From Ectorhizobium quercum (lineage in GTDB: Bacteria; Pseudomonadota; Alphaproteobacteria; Rhizobiales; Rhizobiaceae), in assembly GCF_026552795.1 (NCBI RefSeq), contig NZ_JANFPI010000001.1:310001-374000 (forward strand): 64,000 bases of DNA. Direction: 5' to 3'. Under the pieces are notes generated by a model. It had not been told where the DNA came from. It did not search any database and saw nothing but the letters and a program-made list of their open reading frames with translations. A program made the translations under genes and the position numbers. Below are positions 30,912-41,168 of the stretch, piece by piece (positions within the stretch are counted from its first letter, which is position 1; every line of letters begins with the position of its first letter).

Positions 30912-31613
30912 GTGAGCGAGGAGACGAGACGCAGCCGCGCGACCGAAGCCTTCTTCGGTCGCCGCAAGGGCAAGGCGTTGCGCGACCGGCAACTGGATGT
31001 CATGGAGCATCTGCTGCCGGCGCTTCGCATCGACCCGAACGGGCCACCGGTCGCCGATCTGTCTAAGCTTTTTCCGGTGCCGGTAGAGCGCATCAGGCTG
31101 GAGATCGGTTTCGGCGGGGGCGAGCACCTCGTTCATCGCGCAACCGAGGAGCCGGCCACGGGCTTCATCGGCGTGGAACCCTTCGTCAATTCGATGGCCA
31201 AGCTGCTCGGCAGCGTGCGCGACCGCGATCTTCGCAATATCCGGGTCTATGACGACGATGCCACCGTTCTGCTCGACTGGCTGCCGGAAGCCTCCGTCGA
31301 CCAGATCGACCTGCTCTACGCGGACCCGTGGCCGAAGCGGAAGCACTGGAAGCGCCGGTTCGTGTCGCAGGTCAATCTCCGCCGGTTCCATCGCGTGCTG
31401 AAGCCCGGCGGCCATTTCTGCTTCGCCTCGGATATCGACACCTATGTGAACTGGACGCTTCAGCACTGCAAGCGTCATGGCGGCTTCGCGTGGACCGCCC
31501 GCAACGCCGCCGACTGGCTGACGCCCTATGCCGGCTGGCCTGGCACCCGCTACGAGGCGAAAGCCAGGCGGGAAGGGCGCTCGTCCGCTTACCTGACCTT
31601 TCGTCGAATCTAG
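30912..31613 (+). CDS. trmB: tRNA (guanine-N7-)-methyltransferase
   Basis: Makes m7G46 in tRNA. 233 residues from a GTG at 30912. SAM-binding [28 protein letters not shown], the catalytic/recognition [15 protein letters not shown] and a C-terminal [13 protein letters not shown], all as in TrmB. The TAG stop coincides with the first three bases of a repeat element (TAGAGCAA), so the natural C-terminus may have been trimmed or fixed by the insertion. Confidence 0.95.
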   Translation: MSEETRRSRATEAFFGRRKGKALRDRQLDVMEHLLPALRIDPNGPPVADLSKLFPVPVERIRLEIGFGGGEHLVHRATEEPATGFIGVEPFVNSMAKLLGSVRDRDLRNIRVYDDDATVLLDWLPEASVDQIDLLYADPWPKRKHWKRRFVSQVNLRRFHRVLKPGGHFCFASDIDTYVNWTLQHCKRHGGFAWTARNAADWLTPYAGWPGTRYEAKARREGRSSAYLTFRRI

Positions 31614-31660
31614 AGCAATTTCAGCAAAACCGCTGCGCACTTTTGCCGGAATGGCTTCAG
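31611..31660. repeat. Rhizobial intergenic repeat, short copy in opposite orientation
   Basis: GAGCAATTTCAGCAAAACCG and the following GCGCACTTTTGCCGGAATGG correspond, as reverse complement, to the core of the elements at 1711-1812 and 62068-62164. The terminal hairpin of those copies is missing, so this is a partial or different mosaic form. Confidence 0.6.
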
Positions 31661-31671
31661 GTGGAATCGTT

Positions 31672-31701
31672 ACGGCCCGCCGTTTTCCAGCGGGCCGTTT
31701 G
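31672..31701. terminator. Hairpin between trmB and the DUF1150 gene
   Basis: ACGGCCCGC (31672-31680) pairs perfectly with GCGGGCCGT (31690-31698), loop CGTTTTCCA, followed on the plus strand by TTGC. It lies between convergent genes and may stop transcription from both sides. Confidence 0.7.
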
Positions 31702-31703
31702 CA

Positions 31704-31961
31704 TCAGTGTACGCTGATGGTTTTCAGGTCGTCCTCGGCCGCCTTGAAGAAGGTGCTCGACCGGTTGTCGGTCAGGAGGATCGGTGTGCCGTCCGCGCCG
31801 AACAGCGCCCAGAGATCCAGCTGGGGATCGATGACCGGCGCTTCCGGGAAGCATCGGGACACTTCTTCGGACCGCATCTTGCGGACATAGGCAACTTCAC
31901 CCGCGCCGATATGCGCCAGTTGCGAAGGGGTCAAAAGCGCGTGGGCTTCTTTTAAAAGCAT
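31704..31961 (-). CDS. DUF1150-family protein
   Basis: 85 residues, starting MLLKEAHALLTPSQLAHIGAG at the ATG at 31961, which has CGGAGAAA upstream. The conserved middle is GEVAYVRKMRSEEVSRCFPE, then LDLWALFGADGTPILLTDNR. The family is confined to Alphaproteobacteria, and the gene is usually found directly after an hsp20 gene, as here (47-base gap). Function unknown; co-expression with a small heat-shock protein suggests a stress-related role. Confidence 0.85.
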   Translation of the reverse strand: MLLKEAHALLTPSQLAHIGAGEVAYVRKMRSEEVSRCFPEAPVIDPQLDLWALFGADGTPILLTDNRSSTFFKAAEDDLKTISVH

Positions 31962-32008
31962 TGCTGTTTCTCCGTGAAACAGAGGAAGTCTCGGCCTTCG
32001 CCGCAATG

Positions 32009-32440
32009 CTACTTTGAGACGGAAATGTTAATTTTCTTTACCATGTTTATATTTTCCGGGCGGACCAGATCGATCGCGAGAAGACCGTTGCGCAATCGCG
32101 CGCCCTGCACTTCGATGCCTTCCGCCAGCAGGAAAACGCGCTGGAACTGCCGCGCCGCGATGCCGCGGTGAAGATAGTCGGCCTCGGGGCGCTCGACCTG
32201 CCGTCCGCGCACGATCAGGCGGTTTTCTTCCGTCAGGACATCCAGTTCGTCCTCCGAGAATCCGGCGACGGCAAGGGTGATACGCAGATGGTCGGAGCCG
32301 CTTTTCCGGTTGCGCAGGCGCTCGATATTGTAGGGAGGGTAGCCGTCATTGCTGCGCATGTGGCGGCGCAGGCTTTCTTCCAGCATGTCGAAGCCGATCA
32401 GGAGGGGGTGGGAAAAGGGGCTCGTCGCGTCTCCAGCCAT
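32009..32440 (-). CDS. Small heat-shock protein, Hsp20/IbpA family
   Basis: ATP-independent holdase chaperone, 143 residues. Alpha-crystallin domain about 38-130, starting with YNIERLRNRKSGSDHLRITL and including VAGFSEDELDVLTEENRLIV and FQRVFLLAEGIEVQGARL. It belongs to the class A-type rhizobial sHsps by the N-terminal PFSHPLLIGFDMLEE. The C-terminus lacks an obvious I-X-I/V anchor. Read with the DUF1150 gene downstream from a strong promoter at 32474-32501. The short leader (about 27 bases) leaves no room for a ROSE thermometer. Confidence 0.92.
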   Translation of the reverse strand: MAGDATSPFSHPLLIGFDMLEESLRRHMRSNDGYPPYNIERLRNRKSGSDHLRITLAVAGFSEDELDVLTEENRLIVRGRQVERPEADYLHRGIAARQFQRVFLLAEGIEVQGARLRNGLLAIDLVRPENINMVKKINISVSK

Positions 32441-32473
32441 TCGTTTTCCTCTCGGCGTCTCAAGCTGCTGTCA

Positions 32474-32501
32474 ATATAGGAAGGGGCCGTGCGCATGCAA
32501 G
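32474..32501 (-). promoter_or_regulatory. Promoter of the hsp20-DUF1150 operon
   Basis: Read on the minus strand: CTTGCA (32501-32496), 16-base spacer, CTATAT (32479-32474). The -10 matches the rhizobial CTATAT consensus exactly. The ribosome binding site GAGAGGAAAA lies just before the ATG at 32440. Confidence 0.6.
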
Positions 32502-32541
32502 GAATTGTCCTGCATAAGCCGCCGCCCCGGGTTGCGCCGTA

Positions 32542-32571
32542 TTGACATGGACCGCCATGCCGATCCCATAT
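32542..32571 (+). promoter_or_regulatory. Promoter of the nucleoside hydrolase gene
   Basis: TTGACA (32542-32547), 18-base spacer, CCATAT (32566-32571), in the divergent gap between hsp20 and the hydrolase. The start codon lies 31 bases downstream. Confidence 0.5.
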
Positions 32572-32602
32572 CGTCGCACGAGGAAAGCCCCGGAAGGACG
32601 AC

Positions 32603-33547
32603 ATGCCAGCACCGCAGAAAATCATCATCGATACGGACCCGGGACAGGACGATGCCGCCGCGATCATGCTGGCGCTCGGCAGTCGCGAGGAGGTGGAGGT
32701 TCTGGGCATCTGCGCGGTTGCGGGCAACGTGCCGCTGACGCTGACGAGCCGCAATGTGCGCATCGTCTGCGAACTGTGCGACCGTCGGGACATCAAGGTC
32801 TACGAGGGCGCCTCCGGGCCGCTGGAACGGCCCCTGGTGACGGCCGAGCACGTTCACGGCAAGACCGGCCTCGACGGCCCCGTCCTGCCGGAGCCGTCGA
32901 TGTCCGTCGAACGGCAGCACGCCGTGGATTTCATCGTCGAGACGCTGATGCGCGAACCGGCCGGAACGGTGACGCTGTGCGCGCTCGGGCCGTTGACCAA
33001 TATCGGCATGGCCCTGCGCCGGGAGCCGGCCATCGCCGGGCGTATCAAGCGCCTCGTGATGATGGGCGGCGGCTTTTTCGAGGGGGGCAACATCACGCCC
33101 GCTGCGGAGTTCAACATCTATGTCGATCCGGAAGCGGCTGCGGAAGTCTTCGCGGCGGGCATGCCGATCACCATGATGCCGCTGGATGTCACTCACCGGC
33201 TGCTGACCTACCGGCGTCGCGTCGAACGGCTGAAGGCGATCGGAACGCGTCCGGCGGTGGCGCTCGCCGAAATGCTGGAATTCTTCGAGCGCTTCGATGT
33301 CGAGAAATACGGCAGCGACGGCGGTCCGCTGCACGATCCCTCCGTCATCGCCTGGCTTCTGAAGCCGGAGCTTTTCAGCGGACGCGACTGCAATGTCGAG
33401 ATCGAGACGCACTCGCCCCTGACGCTCGGCATGACGGTGGTCGACTGGTGGCAGGTTTCGGGCCGCAGGCCCAATGCGACCGTCATGCGTTTCGCCGACG
33501 ATCAGGGCTTCTTCGATCTCCTGACGGAACGGGTGGCCCGTCTCTGA
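32603..33547 (+). CDS. Inosine-uridine preferring nucleoside hydrolase
   Basis: Splits ribonucleosides into base and ribose. 314 residues. Calcium and ribose ligands come from DTDPGQDDAAAIML (about 10-23), the conserved NITPAAEFNIYVDPEAA and GGPLHDPSVIAWLL near the C-terminus, all intact. A ribokinase is encoded 2.6 kb away on the other strand, so released ribose can enter central metabolism. The gene is monocistronic: its own promoter upstream and a strong terminator downstream. Confidence 0.93.
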   Translation: MPAPQKIIIDTDPGQDDAAAIMLALGSREEVEVLGICAVAGNVPLTLTSRNVRIVCELCDRRDIKVYEGASGPLERPLVTAEHVHGKTGLDGPVLPEPSMSVERQHAVDFIVETLMREPAGTVTLCALGPLTNIGMALRREPAIAGRIKRLVMMGGGFFEGGNITPAAEFNIYVDPEAAAEVFAAGMPITMMPLDVTHRLLTYRRRVERLKAIGTRPAVALAEMLEFFERFDVEKYGSDGGPLHDPSVIAWLLKPELFSGRDCNVEIETHSPLTLGMTVVDWWQVSGRRPNATVMRFADDQGFFDLLTERVARL

Positions 33548-33573
33548 GGCCGGGGCCGGCGGGGCGTGAAAGA

Positions 33574-33607
33574 AGAAGGCCGCCGGGGCATGCCCGGCGG
33601 CCTCTTT
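33574..33607. terminator. Bidirectional terminator, hydrolase / chemoreceptor
   Basis: GGCCGCCGGG (33578-33587) pairs perfectly with CCCGGCGGCC (33593-33602), loop GCATG. Plus strand continues TCTTTC; minus strand continues TTCTTCTTTC. Both sides have T-rich tails, serving the two convergent genes. Confidence 0.88.
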
Positions 33608-33626
33608 CATGTCGTATGGCCCGGTG

Positions 33627-35960
33627 TCAGAACTCTTCCCAGTTCTCGGCGGCCTGCGCCGCTGCGCGCGGGGCGGGTTTGCGAACCGGCGCTTCCGGCC
33701 TTGCGGGTGCGCGCGGCGAGGCGGCGGCCCGCAGGGCTGCGGCGGTTTCGCGCAATGCGCCCGGCGCGGCGGCGGAACCGCCGGAGACCTGGAAGCGGGT
33801 GGAAAGCGCCCGCAGGCGCTCGGCCTCGTCCTTCAGCGCCATCGAGGCGGCGGTGGTTTCCTCCACCATCGCCGCATTGTGCTGCGTCACCTGGTCCATC
33901 TGGTTCATGGCGGCATTGACTTCCTTCAGGCCGACGGCCTGCTCGCTCGCCGACTGCGAGATTTCCCGGATCAGGCCGCTGATCTGCATGACCTGCGCGG
34001 AAATGCCTTCGAGCGCGGCGCCCGCCTCGCCGACCAGATCCACGCCTTCCGCCACCTGCGTGGAGGAGGCGTTGATCAGCGAGCGGATTTCCTTGGCGGC
34101 GTCCGCCGAGCGCTGGGCAAGCTGGCGCACCTCCTGCGCGACGACGGCGAAGCCCTTGCCCGCATCGCCGGCCCGTGCCGCCTCGACGCCGGCATTGAGC
34201 GCCAGCAGATTGGTCTGGAAGGCGATCTCGTCGATGACGCTGATGATCTGGCCGATCTGGCTCGACGAACGCTCGATCCCCTGCATGGAGGTGATGGCGC
34301 GCTGGACGATCTCGCCCGATTTTTCCGCATCGGTGCAGGCCAGGGCGACGGTCGTGGCCGCCGACTTGGCGTTCTGGGCGCTGGAGTTCACCTGTTCGGT
34401 GATCTCGTTGAGGGCGGCGGCCGTTTCCTCGAGGCTGGCGGCCTGCTGCTCGGTGCGCTGCGAAAGGTTCGAGACGCTGCCGGAGATTTCGCCCGTGCCG
34501 TTGCCGATGCCCTGGATCGTACTGTTGACCGTGATGATCGTCTCTTCGAGGCTGGATATCGCCGCGTTGAAGTCGTCGCGCAGCTTGGCGTATTCGCCCG
34601 GGAAGGCTTCGGTGATGCGGTGGCTGAGCCGGCCGTGGGAAAGCGCCGTCAGCCCTTCGCCGACGATGGAAACGATATGGCGTTGCAGTTCCTCGGAGCG
34701 GACGCGGTCGGCTTCCGACAGGTTGCGCTGGTTTTCCGCATCCCGGCGATGCGCGGCGGCTTCCTGCTCATGGAGATGGGACTGGGCCAGCGCATGACGG
34801 AAGCCTTCGAGCGCCTTGGCGACGGAGCCGATCTCGTCCGAACGGTTCTGGCCGGTGACGGGCTGGTCGTAGTCGCCGGAGCCGAGCCGGGCGACATCGC
34901 TGACGAGGCTGTCGATCGGGCGGCGGATCAGGCTGCGGACGGCGAGGTAGAGCGCGAGGATGACGGCGCCCAGAACGACGATCGCGCCGATGACCATAAG
35001 GGTGGTCTGTTCGTTGACGGCGGCGCCGATGGCCGTGTTCGGCACATCCACGAGAACGGCCCAGGTGGTCGGCATGTCCGGAACGGTGAAGGGCAGCACC
35101 ACGCGCTGGTAGCCGCCTGTGCTGCCGGCTTCCTCCGTCGCATGGAAGCTCACCGGCTTCATCGAGGCGATGGATTGCCTGACGAGGTCGGCGCCTTCGC
35201 CGTCATAGTCCTGCATCAGCCGGTCTTGCGTCGGCGCGACGAGCCATTTGCCGTCGCCGGACACCAGCATGACGCGGCCGGTGCCGAAAGGCTTCAGCTG
35301 CGAGAGATGGTCGGAAAGCGATGCGAGCGACATGTCGACGCCGCTGACGCCGATCAGCCTGCCGCCGGACAGGACCGGATAGGAAATCGAGGTCATCAGG
35401 GTCGGCACGTCCGTGTCCTGCGTCGTGTAGGGCGGCGTGATGGCGCCCTTCTGCGTGTCCCTGGAGACCTTGTACCAGGCCGCGGCATAATCCTCGGCGA
35501 AGGTGGTCAGCGAAATCTGGCCGTTGCGGTCCTTGGCCCAGTAGGGCGTGAAGACGCCGTTGGCGTTCGTGCCCAGCGTCTTGTCGTCGCGGATGTCGGT
35601 GCGGCCGTCGAAAGCCTGCGGCTCTTCCATGAACCAGCTTCCGAACGCCGACGGGTTCTGGTCGGTGCTCGCCTTCAGGATGGTGACGACGCCGGCGCGG
35701 TCGAGAAGGTTTGCCGCATGCGTCTTGCCGATGATGTCGGCCATAGAGCGCGCCGCGCTGATCATCAGGCCCGTGCTGGCCCTGAGTTCGTTGGCGATCG
35801 AGCTGGCCTCGGCTTCGGCGCGTTCGAGCGTCAATTGCTGGACGCGGTCGCGCGTCTGGAAGATGAGGAACGAGTTGGAGACCAGCATCACGCCTGCGAT
35901 GGCGACGCCGGTTGCCAGAATGAGTTTGCCCGCCAGGGACTTGAGAAGGATTTTCGACAT
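33627..35960 (-). CDS. Membrane methyl-accepting chemotaxis protein with CheR tether
   Basis: 777 residues from the ATG at 35960 ([15 protein letters not shown]), which has GAGGAATTC upstream. Helix 1 about 10-32, a large periplasmic double-Cache-type sensor (about 40-300, with [17 protein letters not shown] and [19 protein letters not shown]), helix 2 about 318-342, HAMP, a second HAMP-like stretch with [20 protein letters not shown], and the signalling domain whose hairpin tip is [21 protein letters not shown] flexible Ala/Pro-rich tail ends in NWEEF, the CheR/CheB-binding pentapeptide. Ligand unknown; double-Cache sensors often bind amino acids or organic acids. Confidence 0.92.
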   Translation of the reverse strand: MSKILLKSLAGKLILATGVAIAGVMLVSNSFLIFQTRDRVQQLTLERAEAEASSIANELRASTGLMISAARSMADIIGKTHAANLLDRAGVVTILKASTDQNPSAFGSWFMEEPQAFDGRTDIRDDKTLGTNANGVFTPYWAKDRNGQISLTTFAEDYAAAWYKVSRDTQKGAITPPYTTQDTDVPTLMTSISYPVLSGGRLIGVSGVDMSLASLSDHLSQLKPFGTGRVMLVSGDGKWLVAPTQDRLMQDYDGEGADLVRQSIASMKPVSFHATEEAGSTGGYQRVVLPFTVPDMPTTWAVLVDVPNTAIGAAVNEQTTLMVIGAIVVLGAVILALYLAVRSLIRRPIDSLVSDVARLGSGDYDQPVTGQNRSDEIGSVAKALEGFRHALAQSHLHEQEAAAHRRDAENQRNLSEADRVRSEELQRHIVSIVGEGLTALSHGRLSHRITEAFPGEYAKLRDDFNAAISSLEETIITVNSTIQGIGNGTGEISGSVSNLSQRTEQQAASLEETAAALNEITEQVNSSAQNAKSAATTVALACTDAEKSGEIVQRAITSMQGIERSSSQIGQIISVIDEIAFQTNLLALNAGVEAARAGDAGKGFAVVAQEVRQLAQRSADAAKEIRSLINASSTQVAEGVDLVGEAGAALEGISAQVMQISGLIREISQSASEQAVGLKEVNAAMNQMDQVTQHNAAMVEETTAASMALKDEAERLRALSTRFQVSGGSAAAPGALRETAAALRAAASPRAPARPEAPVRKPAPRAAAQAAENWEEF

Positions 35961-35974
35961 GAATTCCTCGACAA

Positions 35975-36027
35975 CGGAGCATTGCCGCAAATGAGAATGA
36001 AACGAAGTTCTTTTGGGAAATGCTCCG
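35975..36027 (-). promoter_or_regulatory. Long inverted repeat in the chemoreceptor leader
   Basis: CGGAGCATT (35975-35983) is repeated inverted as AATGCTCCG (36019-36027), 35 bases apart and ending 14 bases before the start codon. It could be an operator or a leader stem; only the symmetry is seen. Confidence 0.3.
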
Positions 36028-36147
36028 TCATGGAGCGACAGGGCACAATCATGCGCGCGTCATGACGTGTAAAATACAAATTAAAATGTTAATCGCATGT
36101 AAAAGGCGGCCATTGCGAGTGACAGGGCCTTGTCGGATCGCCGCGGC

Positions 36148-37035
36148 TCAGAGTGCGGCGTCCACCGCCTCCGCCAGCGGGATCGAGGGCTGTGCGCCAT
36201 GCGCGAGGCAGGCGAGCGAGCCGGCGACCGCCGCACGGCGCAGGGATTTCTCCAGGCTGAGGCCCGCATCGAGACTGGCCGCCAGATAGCCCGAAAACGT
36301 GTCGCCGGCGCCGACGGTGTCGACGGGCCGTATCGCCAGACCCTCTGCGCGCCGGACAGCACCACCGCTCGCCGCGACGACGCCGTCGGCGCCGAGTGTC
36401 ACGACGACCGTCTGCCCTGTCCGGGCATGCAGGGTCGCAAGCGCGGCCTCGCTGTAGGCGTCGATGCCGGCGAGAAGCGCGAATTCCGTTTCGTTGGCGA
36501 TCACGATATCCGCAAGGGCGGCGAGCCGCACCGCGTCGTCGGTCAGGGGCGCGACGTTGAGAAGGGAGACGAGCCCCTTCTTTCGCGCGAGAACGAGCGC
36601 CTTTTCGACGACCGCTGCCGGCACTTCCAGTTGCAGCATCAGGATATCGCCTTCGCTCGCCCCCTCTATCGTGGCGACGGCATCGTCCTCGGTCAGCACG
36701 CCGTTGGCGCCGGGCACGACGACGATGGTGTTCTCGCCGTCCGCCGAAACCGTGATGAGCGCCGTTCCGGTGGGCTGCTCCGTCTGCCGCACGCCGGAAA
36801 GATCGACGCCGGCCTCGGCCAGGAACGCAAGCGCCGGGGCGGCGAACTCGTCCCGTCCGGTCGCGCCTGTCAGGGCGACGGACCGTCCCGCGCGCCGCGC
36901 CGCCAGTGCCTGATTGGCGCCCTTGCCGCCGGCGGACATGGAAAAGGCCGTGCCGCCGACCGTCTCGCCCGGCTGCGGCAGCCGCACGGCATTCGCAATC
37001 AGGTCGATATTGATGGAGCCAAGCACCTTGATCAC
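36148..37035 (-). CDS. rbsK: Ribokinase (PfkB family)
   Basis: Phosphorylates ribose to ribose 5-phosphate. 295 residues; start ATG at 37035 with GAGGAGGAAAC upstream. N-terminal GSINIDLIANAVRLPQPGET and GGKGANQALAARRAG, catalytic DTVGAGDTFSGYLAASLDAG with the aspartate base in GAGDTF. No ribose transporter is adjacent, so the ribose is likely to come from nucleoside hydrolysis. Downstream on the same strand, a 187-base gap separates it from the chemoreceptor gene. The 288-base gap upstream, shared with the globin receptor, is AT-richer than average; I see no gene in it. Confidence 0.93.
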   Translation of the reverse strand: MIKVLGSINIDLIANAVRLPQPGETVGGTAFSMSAGGKGANQALAARRAGRSVALTGATGRDEFAAPALAFLAEAGVDLSGVRQTEQPTGTALITVSADGENTIVVVPGANGVLTEDDAVATIEGASEGDILMLQLEVPAAVVEKALVLARKKGLVSLLNVAPLTDDAVRLAALADIVIANETEFALLAGIDAYSEAALATLHARTGQTVVVTLGADGVVAASGGAVRRAEGLAIRPVDTVGAGDTFSGYLAASLDAGLSLEKSLRRAAVAGSLACLAHGAQPSIPLAEAVDAAL

Positions 37036-37323
37036 GCCGTTTCCTCCTCGATCTGGCCGGTTGCGACAGTGGAGAAATCCATTCCGCGTGTCAAATCCAC
37101 GGGAAGTTCTGGGGGGTGAATTCTGGTCATGCCGGATTAAGGCCCGATATACCTAATTCCTTGAGTTCTAATAATGGATTCAAAATTCTAAAACGGTACT
37201 AGGCAACCTATAGCCGACGGTTTCCAGCGGATTGCGTCTGAAAGACGCCGGCCGGCCTTCCCGCATTTAAGATAATGAATTGCTTTTGATCACGATAGGG
37301 AATGGGACGGGTGGGGGTTGCAG

Positions 37324-38838
37324 ATGGCCGATGATGTGGAAAAGACGCTGAGAGAGCGTCTCGAGTTTGTGGAGATCGACGAGAAGACCCGTCGCACCTT
37401 GAGGGAGATACAGCCGGCCATTCGCGAAAGCCTCGGCGGCACGCTCGATTACTTCTACGACAAGATCGCCCGGGTTCCGGCCCTTGGCGGATTTTTCCGC
37501 GACAAGGGCCATATGAACGGCGCCAAGGGGTTGCAGGAAAAGCACTGGGAGCGGCTTTCCGGCGGTCAGCTGGATGCGGATTACGTCCGCAGCGTCACCA
37601 TGATCGGCAGGACCCATGCGCGCATCGGGCTCGAGCCGCAATGGTATATCGGCTCCTACTCGCTGGTCGTCGCCGGCCTGGTTCACGCGGTGCTGGACAA
37701 GCACTGGCCCTTCTTCTTCGGCAAGCGGCATGCGAAGCGTCTGGCGGACAAGATCGTGGCCATCGTCAAGGTCTCGAACCTCGACATGGATTACGCGATC
37801 TCGACCTATCTCGAGGCGCTGGAAAACCAGCGGCAGGCGATGGAGTCCGAGCGGCTCAGGTTCGAGGCCGATCAGAAGATCGCGCTCGAGCATCTGCGCG
37901 CCGGGCTGGCGGCGCTGGCCCAGGGCGATTTCGAAACGGAAATGACGACGGACCTGCCCGACAACTACAAGGAGATGGCGGCGAACTACAATGCGACGCT
38001 TGTGGGGCTGCGGCGCTCCTTCGGCGGCGTGCGCGAGTCGTCCCGGGAAATCCTGGCGCGGACCGAGGCCATCGCCTCGGCTGCCGACGACCTTGCCATG
38101 CGCACCGCGCAGCAGGCCGCCGGCGTGGAGGAAAGCTCGGCGGCACTTCAGCAGCTTTCCGTCAGCGTCGGCCAGACCGCGGCCAGCGCGGAGCAGGCCT
38201 TCAAGGTCGTGCGCGATACCCAGACCGCCGCGAGAACCTCGGGTGAGGTCGTGACCAAGGCCGTCTCGGCGATGGCCGGGATCGAGCGTTCGTCTTCCGA
38301 AGTCTACAAGATCATCGGCGTGATCGACGATATCGCCTTCCAGACCAATCTTCTGGCACTCAATGCCGGCGTCGAGGCGGCCCGCGCTGGCGATGCGGGC
38401 AAGGGCTTCGCCGTCGTCGCGCAGGAGGTGCGCCAGCTTGCGCAACGTTCGGCAGATGCCGCCAAGGAGATCAAGGCCCTGATCGAGCAAAGCTCCAATC
38501 AGGTACAGGAAGGCGTCGCGCTGGTCAGCAACACCGGCGAGGCGCTGAGCGGCATGATCGATCGCATCGATTCGATCAACCGCATCGTCACCGGCATCGC
38601 CTCGGCGGCGCGCGACCAGGCCACGGGCGTGGGCGAGGTCAATGTGGCGATCCACAACATGGACGAGATCACCCAGCAGAATGCCGCGATGGTGGAAAAG
38701 ACCTCCGGCGAAACCGCCGGCCTGCGCGAGCAGCTCGATCTGCTCGTGACGACGCTCGACGGTTTCAGGACCCGGGGAAGCGCCCACGGGCAGATCGTTT
38801 CGGCCTATCCCGGCGACGACTGGCGCGAAGCGGCTTGA
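37324..38838 (+). CDS. Globin-coupled cytoplasmic chemoreceptor (HemAT/McpY-like)
   Basis: 504 residues from the ATG at 37324; a TTG six bases upstream is possible. No membrane helices. Protoglobin-type sensor at about 10-160 with the proximal haem histidine most likely H98 in [24 protein letters not shown]-like linker ([20 protein letters not shown]) leads to the signalling domain with [20 protein letters not shown]. It ends [10 protein letters not shown], which is not a canonical CheR pentapeptide, although DDWREAA is reminiscent. It probably senses oxygen or redox state; Sinorhizobium McpY is the nearest match I recall. Confidence 0.88.
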   Translation: MADDVEKTLRERLEFVEIDEKTRRTLREIQPAIRESLGGTLDYFYDKIARVPALGGFFRDKGHMNGAKGLQEKHWERLSGGQLDADYVRSVTMIGRTHARIGLEPQWYIGSYSLVVAGLVHAVLDKHWPFFFGKRHAKRLADKIVAIVKVSNLDMDYAISTYLEALENQRQAMESERLRFEADQKIALEHLRAGLAALAQGDFETEMTTDLPDNYKEMAANYNATLVGLRRSFGGVRESSREILARTEAIASAADDLAMRTAQQAAGVEESSAALQQLSVSVGQTAASAEQAFKVVRDTQTAARTSGEVVTKAVSAMAGIERSSSEVYKIIGVIDDIAFQTNLLALNAGVEAARAGDAGKGFAVVAQEVRQLAQRSADAAKEIKALIEQSSNQVQEGVALVSNTGEALSGMIDRIDSINRIVTGIASAARDQATGVGEVNVAIHNMDEITQQNAAMVEKTSGETAGLREQLDLLVTTLDGFRTRGSAHGQIVSAYPGDDWREAA

Positions 38839-38921
38839 ACAGCCGGCCGGGCATCAAAAATATCGCCTCGCGGCGCAAGCGGATTATTCCATCGCCGGGC
38901 AAGATGCGCTAAGGGAGCCTT

Positions 38922-39434
38922 ATGACGATCAAGCCCCTTATCATTTTGCCGGACCCCTTGCTGCGCGAGGTTTCCAGGCCCGTCGAGCGTGTCGATTCGG
39001 AGACCCGGACGCTGGCCGACGACATGCTGGACACCATGTACGATGCGCCCGGCATCGGCCTTGCCGCGATTCAGATCGGTGTGCCACGCCGGCTTCTGGT
39101 GATCGACATCGCCCGGGAAGGCGAGGACAAGCAGCCGCTCGTCGTCATCAATCCGGAAATCGTCGCCTCGTCCGACACGCGCTCGGTCTACGAGGAAGGC
39201 TGCCTTTCGATTCCCGACTACTATGCCGAGGTGGAGCGCCCCTCCGAAGTGACCGTGCGCTTCCTCGACCGTGAGGGCCGGGAGCAGATGTTGCAGGCCG
39301 ACGGGCTTCTCGCCACCTGTCTCCAGCACGAGATCGACCATCTGGATGGCGTTCTGTTCATCGATCATATTTCGCGCCTGAAACGGGACATGGTGATCCG
39401 CAAGTTCACCAAGGCCGCCAAGGCCAAGGTCTGA
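38922..39434 (+). CDS. def: Peptide deformylase
   Basis: Removes the formyl group from nascent N-terminal methionine. 170 residues, iron-type active site: [10 protein letters not shown] (45-53), C94 in EEGCLSIP, H136 and H140 with catalytic E137 in QHEIDHLDG. Followed by fmt after 40 bases, the standard formylation/deformylation pair, then truA. AAGGGAGC precedes the ATG. Confidence 0.97.
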   Translation: MTIKPLIILPDPLLREVSRPVERVDSETRTLADDMLDTMYDAPGIGLAAIQIGVPRRLLVIDIAREGEDKQPLVVINPEIVASSDTRSVYEEGCLSIPDYYAEVERPSEVTVRFLDREGREQMLQADGLLATCLQHEIDHLDGVLFIDHISRLKRDMVIRKFTKAAKAKV

Positions 39435-39474
39435 GGGGAGCGACGCTCTCATTCTCAAACGGGAGGAGGCCGTC

Positions 39475-40413
39475 ATGACGCTCCGCATCGTCTTCATGGG
39501 CACGCCGGACTTCTCGGTGCCGGTTCTGGAAGGGCTGGCCAGGGCCGGCCACGAGATCGTCGCGGTCTATACGCAGCCGCCGCGCCCGGGCGGACGCCGC
39601 GGTCTCGAACCCGTGCCCTCGCCGGTGCATCGCACCGCCGACGCGCTCGGGCTTCCCGTTCTCACGCCGGTGAACTTCAAGGCGCAGGAAGACGGCGAAC
39701 GCTTCCGCGCCTTCGGTGCCGATGTGGCGGTGGTCGTCGCCTATGGCCTGCTGCTGCCCGAGGCGATCCTGACCGGAACGAGGCTCGGCTGCTATAACGG
39801 ACACGCATCCCTGCTGCCGCGCTGGCGCGGCGCCGCCCCCATCCAGCGCGCCATCATGGCCGGCGACAGGAAGACCGGCATGATGGTGATGAAGATGGAC
39901 AAGGGGCTGGACACCGGCCCCGTGGCCCTGACCCGCGAGATCGCCATCGGCCCGGACATGACGGCCGGCGAGCTGCACGACGCCCTTTCGCCGCTCGCCG
40001 CCTCGGCCATGATCGAGGCTATGGAAAGGCTGGAGGCCGGCGACCTGCCGTTGACACCGCAGCCGGAGGAGGGGGTTCTCTACGCCGCCAAGATTTCGAA
40101 GGAGGAAACCCGTGTCGAATTCTCCAAGCCGGCGGCCGATGTCCACAATCACATTCGCGGCCTTGCGCCGGTGCCGGGCGCCTGGTTCGAACTGACGGTC
40201 AACGGCCGGCCGGAGCGCGTGAAGATACTGGGGTCGACGATCGGTGACGGGAACGGCCAAGCCGGCGAGGTTCTGGACGGACTTCCGCTGACGGTTGCCT
40301 GCGGCGAGGGCGCGGTGCGGCTGACGACGCTCCAGAAGGCGGGCGGCAAGCCGCTTGCCGCCGTGGATTTCCTGCGCGGCACGCCGGTTCCCGCCGGAAC
40401 GAGGCTTGCCTGA
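39475..40413 (+). CDS. fmt: Methionyl-tRNA formyltransferase
   Basis: 312 residues. Catalytic hydrolase-like fold with [15 protein letters not shown], the folate-site [20 protein letters not shown] (catalytic Asn and His) and [17 protein letters not shown]-terminal OB-fold for tRNA ([14 protein letters not shown]). GGGAGGAGG precedes the ATG. Its stop overlaps the truA start by TGATG, so the two are translationally coupled. Confidence 0.97.
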   Translation: MTLRIVFMGTPDFSVPVLEGLARAGHEIVAVYTQPPRPGGRRGLEPVPSPVHRTADALGLPVLTPVNFKAQEDGERFRAFGADVAVVVAYGLLLPEAILTGTRLGCYNGHASLLPRWRGAAPIQRAIMAGDRKTGMMVMKMDKGLDTGPVALTREIAIGPDMTAGELHDALSPLAASAMIEAMERLEAGDLPLTPQPEEGVLYAAKISKEETRVEFSKPAADVHNHIRGLAPVPGAWFELTVNGRPERVKILGSTIGDGNGQAGEVLDGLPLTVACGEGAVRLTTLQKAGGKPLAAVDFLRGTPVPAGTRLA

Positions 40414-41162
40414 TGCCGCGTTACCGCATGACGGTCGAATATGACGGCACGACCTATGTCGGCTGGCAGCGGCAGGAGAACGGCCATTCCGTGCAGAGCG
40501 CGCTCGAGGGCGCGCTCCTGTCGCTGACGGGCGAAGCCGTGACGATCCGCGGCGCCGGCCGCACCGATTCCGGCGTGCATGCGCTGGGGCAGGTCATCCA
40601 TGCCGATCTGTCGCGGGAATGGGCGGAATACAAGCTGCGCAACGCGCTGAACGCGCATCTGGCGCTCGCCGGGGAGCGCGTCTCCGTCCTCGACGCGAAG
40701 GCGGTCGGCCCGGAATTCGACGCGCGTTTTTCCGCCCTGCGCCGCCACTATCTCTACCGCATCGTCAACCGTCCGGCCCGCCTGGCGCTGGAGGCGAACC
40801 GCGCCTGGTGGGTGCCCCGGCCGCTGGATCACGAGGCCATGCATGCCGCGGCGCAACGCCTGGTCGGCAAGCACGATTTTTCCACCTTCCGCTCCGCCCA
40901 TTGTCAGGCGAACAGCCCGGTCAGAACGCTCGACCGGCTGGACGTGACGCGAAACGGCGATGTCGTGGAGATCCGTGCCACCGCCCAGAGTTTCCTGCAC
41001 AACCAGATCCGCTCCTTCGCCGGAACGCTGAAGCTCGCCGGCGACGGCAAGATGACGCCCGACGACGTGCAGACGGCGCTGGAAGCCCGCGACCGTAAAT
41101 ATTGCGGGCCGGTCGCGCCGCCCGACGGGCTCTATTTCATGCAGGTCGATTACGCCGGCTGA
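40413..41162 (+). CDS. truA: tRNA pseudouridine synthase A
   Basis: Makes pseudouridine at positions 38-40 in the anticodon arm. 249 residues; catalytic D52 in [16 protein letters not shown]; also [16 protein letters not shown] and the C-terminal [19 protein letters not shown]. It is convergent with the membrane-protein gene, with six bases between stops and no hairpin there. Confidence 0.96.
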   Translation: MPRYRMTVEYDGTTYVGWQRQENGHSVQSALEGALLSLTGEAVTIRGAGRTDSGVHALGQVIHADLSREWAEYKLRNALNAHLALAGERVSVLDAKAVGPEFDARFSALRRHYLYRIVNRPARLALEANRAWWVPRPLDHEAMHAAAQRLVGKHDFSTFRSAHCQANSPVRTLDRLDVTRNGDVVEIRATAQSFLHNQIRSFAGTLKLAGDGKMTPDDVQTALEARDRKYCGPVAPPDGLYFMQVDYAG

Positions 41163-41168
41163 CTGCAC

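Noticed and set aside
32441-32501. ROSE-type RNA thermometer before hsp20
   Set aside because: The promoter leaves only about 27 leader bases, too few for the ROSE fold, and no anti-Shine-Dalgarno element is seen.
33609-36065. Plus-strand frame of over 800 codons opposite the chemoreceptor
   Set aside because: Antisense shadow; the minus-strand product has intact chemoreceptor domains and a ribosome binding site.
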